A DNA stretch of 64,000 nt from an uncultured Rubrobacteraceae bacterium (GTDB lineage Bacteria > Actinomycetota > Rubrobacteria > Rubrobacterales > Rubrobacteraceae). This document shows positions 58,460 to 64,000 of this stretch, piece after piece. The notes below the pieces were generated by a model. It was not told the DNA's origin, did no database searches, and worked only from the letters and a program-made list of their open reading frames with translations. Where the stretch lies: the NCBI GenBank assembly GCA_902806095.1, contig CADCVF010000053.1, positions 1 through 64,000 of the forward strand, read 5' to 3'. Made by a program: the position numbers and the translations under genes. Every line of letters begins with the position of its first letter. The stretch's first letter is position 1.

Positions 58460-59173
58460 ATGCCCCTCCTAGAACTGGACAACGTCCACAGCTACTACGG
58501 ACACATCCAGGCCTTGCGCGGCATCTCGCTGACCGTCGATGAGGGCGAGGTCGTCACCCTCATCGGCTCCAACGGGGCCGGCAAGACTACCACACTGCGC
58601 TCCATCCACGGCGTATTGCCGCCGAGGGAGGGCAGGATCCTGTTCTCCGGAGAGGAGATCCAGGGTTTGCCGGCCCACGGCATGATCTCCAAGGGTATCT
58701 CCCAGAGCCCTGAGGGGCGCAAGATCTTCCACCGCATGACGGTCCGCGAGAACCTGGAGATGGGTGCTTATCACAGGAACGATCGCGCTGGCGTACATGA
58801 GGACATAGACCGCGTCTTCGAACTCTTCCCGCGCCTCCAGGAACGCTTCAAGCAGGAGGCCGGTACTATGTCGGGCGGCGAACAGCAGATGCTCGCGATC
58901 GGCCGCGCCCTCATGAGCCGTCCGAAACTGTTGCTACTCGACGAACCCTCCATGGGATTGGCCCCCGTACTCGTCGAACGCATCTTCCAGACCATCGAAG
59001 AGATCAACAAACAGGGCACCACGATCCTGCTCGTCGAGCAAAACGCCAACGTCGCGCTCGAGATCGCCACCCGCGGCTACGTCCTGGAGACGGGTACCAT
59101 CGTCAATGAAGCACCAGCGAGCGAACTCCGCGAAGACCCTAAGGTCCGCGAAGCGTACCTGGGCGAGATCTAG
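58460..59173 (+). CDS. livF: Branched-chain amino acid ABC transporter ATPase LivF
   Basis: GSNGAGKTTTLRSIHG, MSGGEQQMLAIGRALMSRPKLLLLDEPSMGLAP. Confidence 0.94.
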   Translation: MPLLELDNVHSYYGHIQALRGISLTVDEGEVVTLIGSNGAGKTTTLRSIHGVLPPREGRILFSGEEIQGLPAHGMISKGISQSPEGRKIFHRMTVRENLEMGAYHRNDRAGVHEDIDRVFELFPRLQERFKQEAGTMSGGEQQMLAIGRALMSRPKLLLLDEPSMGLAPVLVERIFQTIEEINKQGTTILLVEQNANVALEIATRGYVLETGTIVNEAPASELREDPKVREAYLGEI

Positions 59174-59236
59174 AGCCAATTCTTCACAGAACAACTAGGC
59201 TTTGGCCTGCTTTACTGTATACTGCGAGTATGTACG

Positions 59237-59425
59237 TTGTGTATTCAATACCAGACCGCCAATGATGGACCTCTCGTGTTTCGCACCTTCTTTCAGGCTC
59301 AAGCAGCTCGCTTGGAGCGGCTACGGGTTCGGGCACACCACGCTCAGGGAGCCTGGAGACTTGCGTGGGACCGTTATCGGAAAGAAGGGCCGGTTCCGGG
59401 GTCTCGGGACATCGACAGGAGGTGA
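59237..59425 (+). CDS. Possible small hypothetical protein
   Basis: DGPLVFRTFFQAQAARLERLRVRAHHAQGAWRLAWDRYRKEGPVPGSRDIDRR; no start or RBS clearly supported. Confidence 0.25.
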   Translation: MCIQYQTANDGPLVFRTFFQAQAARLERLRVRAHHAQGAWRLAWDRYRKEGPVPGSRDIDRR

Positions 59426-59455
59426 TGCTTAGAGACCGATCCGGAAAGGTGATCC

Positions 59456-59902
59456 ATGTCCCTCGACCTGCGGGCAGACCTGTACGAGGCCTGCCAACGA
59501 GTCTCCCCAACACATCCAGACTACGCGACTCTACCCATTGAGGACGGCTTCGACTGGTCCTCCCTCTCCCGCTGCCCCTTCGATAGCCTTTACCTGATAG
59601 TCTTCCGTTCCCTGCGACGCCCCGAGGCGGACCTCGACCTCCTGCGCGAGCTCGACGACCGTGCCTACGAGGAGGCCCTGGCCTCAGGCGGCCTCCTCAG
59701 CTACTTCAAAGGCCACGCGAACGAGCGGGGCCAGTGCCTGTCTTTCTGCCTCTGGGAGACCGGAGAGCAGGCCAGAAAAGCATCAGGAGCCCCAAGGCAC
59801 AGATCCGCCGCCAGCATCACCGCACAGACCTACCTCACCTACACGCTAGAACGCTATCGGTTGAAGAAGCAAGGAGACAACCTCGTCTTCGAGCGAATCT
59901 AG
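59456..59902 (+). CDS. Hypothetical protein (148 aa)
   Basis: Open ORF; FDSLYLIVFRSLRRPEADLDLLRELDDRAYEEALASGGLLSYFKGH. Confidence 0.6.
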   Translation: MSLDLRADLYEACQRVSPTHPDYATLPIEDGFDWSSLSRCPFDSLYLIVFRSLRRPEADLDLLRELDDRAYEEALASGGLLSYFKGHANERGQCLSFCLWETGEQARKASGAPRHRSAASITAQTYLTYTLERYRLKKQGDNLVFERI

Positions 59903-59972
59903 CACCGTCAGAGATTGGCTATCAGCCACGAAAAGCTGACCGCTGACAGCTTGCAATGAGGTCATTGACCTC

Positions 59973-60000
59973 TTTGCAGACCCACTCCCTCCGGTATAAT
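59973..60000 (+). promoter_or_regulatory. Candidate polA promoter with very short or no leader
   Basis: TTTGCA (59973..59978), 16 nt, TATAAT (59995..60000); ATG at 60002, in-frame GTG at 60008; palindrome GAGGTCATTGACCTC at 59958..59972. Confidence 0.5.
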
Positions 60001-60001
60001 C

Positions 60002-62506
60002 ATGCCGGTGCGAGTTTATCTTATCGACGGCTACTCACTGCTGTACAGGGCTTTCTACGCGTTGCCGCAGAGCATAAGCACCTCTAGCGGCCTACCGACG
60101 AACGCCCTCTACGGTTTCACGAGCATGCTGCTCAAGTTGCTCGACTCTGAAGAAAAAGTGGGGCTTGGGGTCGTATGGGATGGGGGGATGCCGAAGTTCA
60201 GGTTGGAGATCTTCCCGGAGTACAAGGCGCAGCGCTCGGCCATGCCCGAGGAGCTCAGGTCGCAGCTCGACCACATGGATGAGATCCTCGAAGCCATGAA
60301 TATCCCTGCCATCAGGGCTGAGGGCTTCGAGGCCGACGACGCCCTCGCGACGATGTCGCGCCAGGTGCCTGAAGGCGTGGAGCTTTTCATAGTCACCGGT
60401 GACCAGGACGCCATGCAGCTCGTCGACGGAAAGGTCAAGGTGCTGCGTACCACCCGCGGCGTCTCGGAGACGAAGACGTACGGCAGGGACGAGGTCGTCG
60501 AGGAGTACGGCGTTACGCCGGAGCAGATCCCAGACTACAAAGCCCTCACGGGAGACTCCTCGGACAACATCCCCGGCGTGCGGGGTATAGGTCCCAAGGG
60601 AGCGGCGAACCTGCTCAAGCAGTTCGGGTCCCTGGACGGTGTCTACGAGAACCTGGAGAACATCTCCGCGAAGGGCACGCGCAACAAGCTGGAAGAAGGC
60701 AGGGAGAGCGCGTTTATGTCGCTCGAGCTGGCGAGGATGCGCTTCGACGTGCCGGTGAAGTTCGACCCCGAAAAGCTCCATTTCGAGGGCGTCTCACCCG
60801 AGATCCGAGACATTACCAGGCGCTACGAGTTCCGCACCCTGGAGTCTCGACTAACCGAGTTGCCCGTCGCAGGAGGAGAGGAGCTCCCGCCGCTCGAACG
60901 CCTGGAGGTACGTGTCTCCGACGAGCCCGTCGAGTTGACCTTCGAACCCGTGGCTGCAGCCCCTGTCGAGGATGAGAGCGGGCGCTGGTGTGTCGCCGTC
61001 TCGGAGGACGAAGTGCGTCTCGCTGACGGTCTGCCTGACGGCCCCGTCAAGGGGCACGATTCCAAGAGGCTCGGGGTGCGGGGCGCGGATTTCGACACCT
61101 ACCTCGCAGCGTACCTCATCAAGCCGGGGCTTGGGAGCTACGAGCTGGAGACGCTCGCCGCGGAGCGGGGAGTGGCTGGGGTCGAGGTCGACCATGAGGA
61201 CCGGGCGATCACCGAGGCTGCGAGGAGGGCTGCGCTGGTGTACGCGCTCTCGCCGAGGCTCGAGGAAGAGTTGGAAGAGATGGGGCTCGCCAGGCTCTAC
61301 TACGACGTCGAGCTCCCGCTCGCCGACGTGCTAGGGGGGATAGAGGAGGTCGGGATGCCCGTCGACGCCTCTACCCTCGAGGTGGTCGGAGAGGAGCTGG
61401 AGGGACGCATCTCGGACCTGGAGCAACATATCTACGAAGACGTTGGTCACCCCTTCAACATAGGGTCACCCAAGCAACTCGGCGAGGTCCTCTTCGAGGA
61501 GATGGGCATACCACCCGTCAGAAAGACCAAGACCGGCTACTCCACAGACGCCAAGGTCTTGCAGCAGCTCGCCATAGAATATCCCGTGGCCGACCGCATA
61601 ATCGAGTACCGCGAGTTGACCAAGCTCAGGGGCACCTACATAGATGGGCTGGTCAAGCTCATCTCCAAAGAAGGCCGCATACACAGCACCCTGCACCAGA
61701 CACGGGCTGCCACCGGTCGTCTCTCGAGTGACTCGCCCAACTTGCAGAACATTCCTGTGCGCACAGCGATGGGAGTGCGGATCAGAGACGCGTTCACCGC
61801 TTCGCCGGGCCGCAAGCTCGTGGTCGCCGACTACTCCCAGATAGAGCTCAGGATCCTGGCCCACATGACCGAAGAACCGGCGCTCGTCGAGTCATTCACC
61901 AGCGGCGAGGACATACACACGCGCACCGCCTCAGAGGTCTTCGACGTGCGCATGGAGAGCGTGACGTCCGAGCTCAGGCGGAGGGCGAAGATGGTCAATT
62001 TCGGCATCCTGTATGGCATCTCGGGATTCGGGCTGGCGACGAGGCTCGGGAACGTGCACCCGGCAGAGGCCGAGCGGTACATCAGACGCTACTTCGAGCG
62101 CTACCCGAGGGTGACCGAGTTCATGCAGGAGACCCTCGAGGAGGCCGAGGAGCTTGGGTACTCGACGACGCTCTTCGGGAGGCGACGGTACGTGCCCGAG
62201 CTGAGGAACGCGAACAAGAACGTTAGGAAGCTCGGGGAGAGGATCGCCTTCAACGCCCGCGTGCAGGGGACCGCAGCAGATATCATCAAGGTCGCGATGG
62301 TGGACCTCGCGCCGCGGCTTGGTTCTCTCGGGGCTGATATGATCATGCAGGTACACGACGAGCTCGTCTTCGATGTCGACGAGGATAGAGTCGATGAGGT
62401 CGCAGGCCTCGCCGTAGACAGGATGGTCGCGGCTTATGACCTGAGGCCACCGCTCGAGGTCGAGGCCAAGGTCGGAGACCGTTGGGGGCAGGTGAGTCCT
62501 CTGTAG
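60002..62506 (+). CDS. polA: DNA polymerase I
   Basis: 5'-3' exonuclease domain and polymerase motifs DYSQIELRILAHMT, RRAKMVNFGILYGISGFGLA, QVHDELVFDVDE. Confidence 0.97.
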   Translation: MPVRVYLIDGYSLLYRAFYALPQSISTSSGLPTNALYGFTSMLLKLLDSEEKVGLGVVWDGGMPKFRLEIFPEYKAQRSAMPEELRSQLDHMDEILEAMNIPAIRAEGFEADDALATMSRQVPEGVELFIVTGDQDAMQLVDGKVKVLRTTRGVSETKTYGRDEVVEEYGVTPEQIPDYKALTGDSSDNIPGVRGIGPKGAANLLKQFGSLDGVYENLENISAKGTRNKLEEGRESAFMSLELARMRFDVPVKFDPEKLHFEGVSPEIRDITRRYEFRTLESRLTELPVAGGEELPPLERLEVRVSDEPVELTFEPVAAAPVEDESGRWCVAVSEDEVRLADGLPDGPVKGHDSKRLGVRGADFDTYLAAYLIKPGLGSYELETLAAERGVAGVEVDHEDRAITEAARRAALVYALSPRLEEELEEMGLARLYYDVELPLADVLGGIEEVGMPVDASTLEVVGEELEGRISDLEQHIYEDVGHPFNIGSPKQLGEVLFEEMGIPPVRKTKTGYSTDAKVLQQLAIEYPVADRIIEYRELTKLRGTYIDGLVKLISKEGRIHSTLHQTRAATGRLSSDSPNLQNIPVRTAMGVRIRDAFTASPGRKLVVADYSQIELRILAHMTEEPALVESFTSGEDIHTRTASEVFDVRMESVTSELRRRAKMVNFGILYGISGFGLATRLGNVHPAEAERYIRRYFERYPRVTEFMQETLEEAEELGYSTTLFGRRRYVPELRNANKNVRKLGERIAFNARVQGTAADIIKVAMVDLAPRLGSLGADMIMQVHDELVFDVDEDRVDEVAGLAVDRMVAAYDLRPPLEVEAKVGDRWGQVSPL

Positions 62507-62589
62507 GCCGAACCAGAGCCCGGTTTTCGCGGGCTGAATTGCTGTATAATCTGCACCCGTAAAGCAAAGTAAAGGAAAGCAACTGTTTC

Positions 62590-63846
62590 ATGACTGACAC
62601 CACACAGCAAGTATCCCGAGAGTTGACCATGAAGGACTTCTTTCGGGAGGAGAACGGGGAGGTCATCCCCGTCGACGAGAGCGTCCTCATAGATTTCAAG
62701 GACGGGGACATCGTCGAGGGCGAGGTCGTCCGGATAGACAGGGACGAGGTACTCGTCGACATCGGCTATAAGTCCGAGGGGCTTGTCCCCTCGAATGAGC
62801 TAACTATCCGCAAGGGCGCAGACCCGCACGACGTCGTCGAGCTAGGCCAGCGCCTCGAAGCCCTGGTCATGCAGAAAGAGGACGCCGACGGGCGCCTCAT
62901 CCTCTCGGCCAAGCGGGCCGCTTTCGAGCGGGCCTGGAACCGTATCGAGGAAGCCTACAACGACCAGCGCACCGTCGAAGGACCCGTCATCGAGGTCGTT
63001 AAAGGTGGTCTGATCCTGGACATCGGGCTGCGCGGCTTCCTGCCGGCGAGTCTCGTTGATATCAGGCGCGTAAGGAACCTCGACTCTTTCCTCGGCCAGA
63101 AGCTCGAGTGCAAGGTCATCGAGCTGAACCGGAGCCGCAACAACGTCGTTCTCAGCAGGCGCGCTGTCCTGGAGGAGGAGCGTAAGGAGGAGCGCGAGCG
63201 TATCCTGACCTCTCTCGAGGAGGGCATGATCGTCAGGGGCACCGTCTCCAACCTCGTCGACTTCGGCGCCTTCGTCGACCTCGAAGGCATCGACGGCCTG
63301 ATCCACATCTCCGAGCTCAGTTGGCAGCACGTCGACCACCCGAGCGAGGTCGTAGAGGTAGGTGAAGAGGTCGAGGTCAAGGTCTTAGAAGTCGACCGCG
63401 ACCGCGAGCGCATCTCGCTCGGCCTCAAGCAGACCAGGAAGGACCCGTGGCAGGAGATCGTCGAGCGGGTCAACGTCGGAGAGCAGATCCAGGGTAGGGT
63501 AACCAAGCTCGTCTCCTTCGGTGCCTTCGTCGAGGTCGCAGAGGGGGTCGAAGGTCTGATCCACATCTCCGAGCTCGCCGACCATCACGTCGAAACTCCG
63601 GACGAGATCGTACGCTCCGGCGATGAGGTCGACGCCCGCATCATCGACGTCGACGCCCGCCGCCGCAGGCTCTCTTTGAGCTTGCGCCCGAAGCGCGAGG
63701 ACCGCGAGGAGCGTCCCCGCCGCGAGGAGCGCCCGCGCCGCGAGCCCGAGCAGCGCGGCACCTCCGAGCGCAGGAGCAGCGAAGGTAGCGGTCTCCGCAC
63801 CGGCGCCTTCGACGCACTCGCCGACCTCGACCTCGAGGAGAGATAG
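62590..63846 (+). CDS. rpsA: 30S ribosomal protein S1
   Basis: Four S1 domains, e.g. GMIVRGTVSNLVDFGAFVDLEGIDGLIHISELSW; TATAAT upstream. Confidence 0.95.
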   Translation: MTDTTQQVSRELTMKDFFREENGEVIPVDESVLIDFKDGDIVEGEVVRIDRDEVLVDIGYKSEGLVPSNELTIRKGADPHDVVELGQRLEALVMQKEDADGRLILSAKRAAFERAWNRIEEAYNDQRTVEGPVIEVVKGGLILDIGLRGFLPASLVDIRRVRNLDSFLGQKLECKVIELNRSRNNVVLSRRAVLEEERKEERERILTSLEEGMIVRGTVSNLVDFGAFVDLEGIDGLIHISELSWQHVDHPSEVVEVGEEVEVKVLEVDRDRERISLGLKQTRKDPWQEIVERVNVGEQIQGRVTKLVSFGAFVEVAEGVEGLIHISELADHHVETPDEIVRSGDEVDARIIDVDARRRRLSLSLRPKREDREERPRREERPRREPEQRGTSERRSSEGSGLRTGAFDALADLDLEER

Positions 63847-63872
63847 ACAAGGTCTCTTTACACAGAGGGTCC

Positions 63873-64000
63873 GTGGAAGGGCCGGTGACCATTGCCGTCA
63901 CCGGCCCTTTCGCGTCGGGCAAGAGCACGCTGGTCAGCCTTCTCGGGGAACTGCCTGGCACAGAGACGGCCTCAGCCGATGAGATCGTGCACCACCTCAT
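63873..64000 (+). CDS. coaE: Dephospho-CoA kinase, 3' end outside window
   Basis: VEGPVTIAVTGPFASGKSTLVSLLGELPGTETASADEIVHHL; P-loop GPFASGKS then ADEIVH. Confidence 0.85.
   Translation, partial: MEGPVTIAVTGPFASGKSTLVSLLGELPGTETASADEIVHHL

Overview
High-GC actinobacterial chromosomal window; gene content suggests a Rubrobacter-like organism (inference from gene content only). From left to right it holds: a chromate-resistance operon (chrA, rhodanese, split chrB, fetAB-like transporter); a sulfur block (cysC, sulfatase, Stf0 sulfotransferase, sat, unknown 113-aa protein, FrhB/FpoF-like F420-binding iron-sulfur protein, siroheme sulfite reductase, cysH); an F420 biosynthesis operon (cofD-cofC-cofE); a Lnu-like nucleotidyltransferase; metabolic genes; a Ser/Thr kinase; a degenerate toxin-antitoxin zone (29.6-31.4 kb); an OtrA/TetM-like ribosomal protection gene; an accessory zone (44.6-53.8 kb) with an IS3 element, three copies of an unannotated small-ORF/repeat element, decayed gene modules and a tyrosine integrase at tRNA-Leu; then livKHMGF, polA, rpsA and the start of coaE. 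Main candidates for something new: (1) a split, possibly F420H2-dependent assimilatory sulfite reductase encoded with sulfate assimilation and close to F420 biosynthesis; (2) two four-unit arrays of conserved linkers with variable but always self-complementary GAA-loop hairpins abutting stop codons; (3) a three-copy small-ORF/repeat element inside a duplicated, decaying module; (4) a 28-bp perfect palindrome inserted in frame in the sulfite reductase gene. All calls come from reading the sequence and the supplied ORF track; no database search was run.
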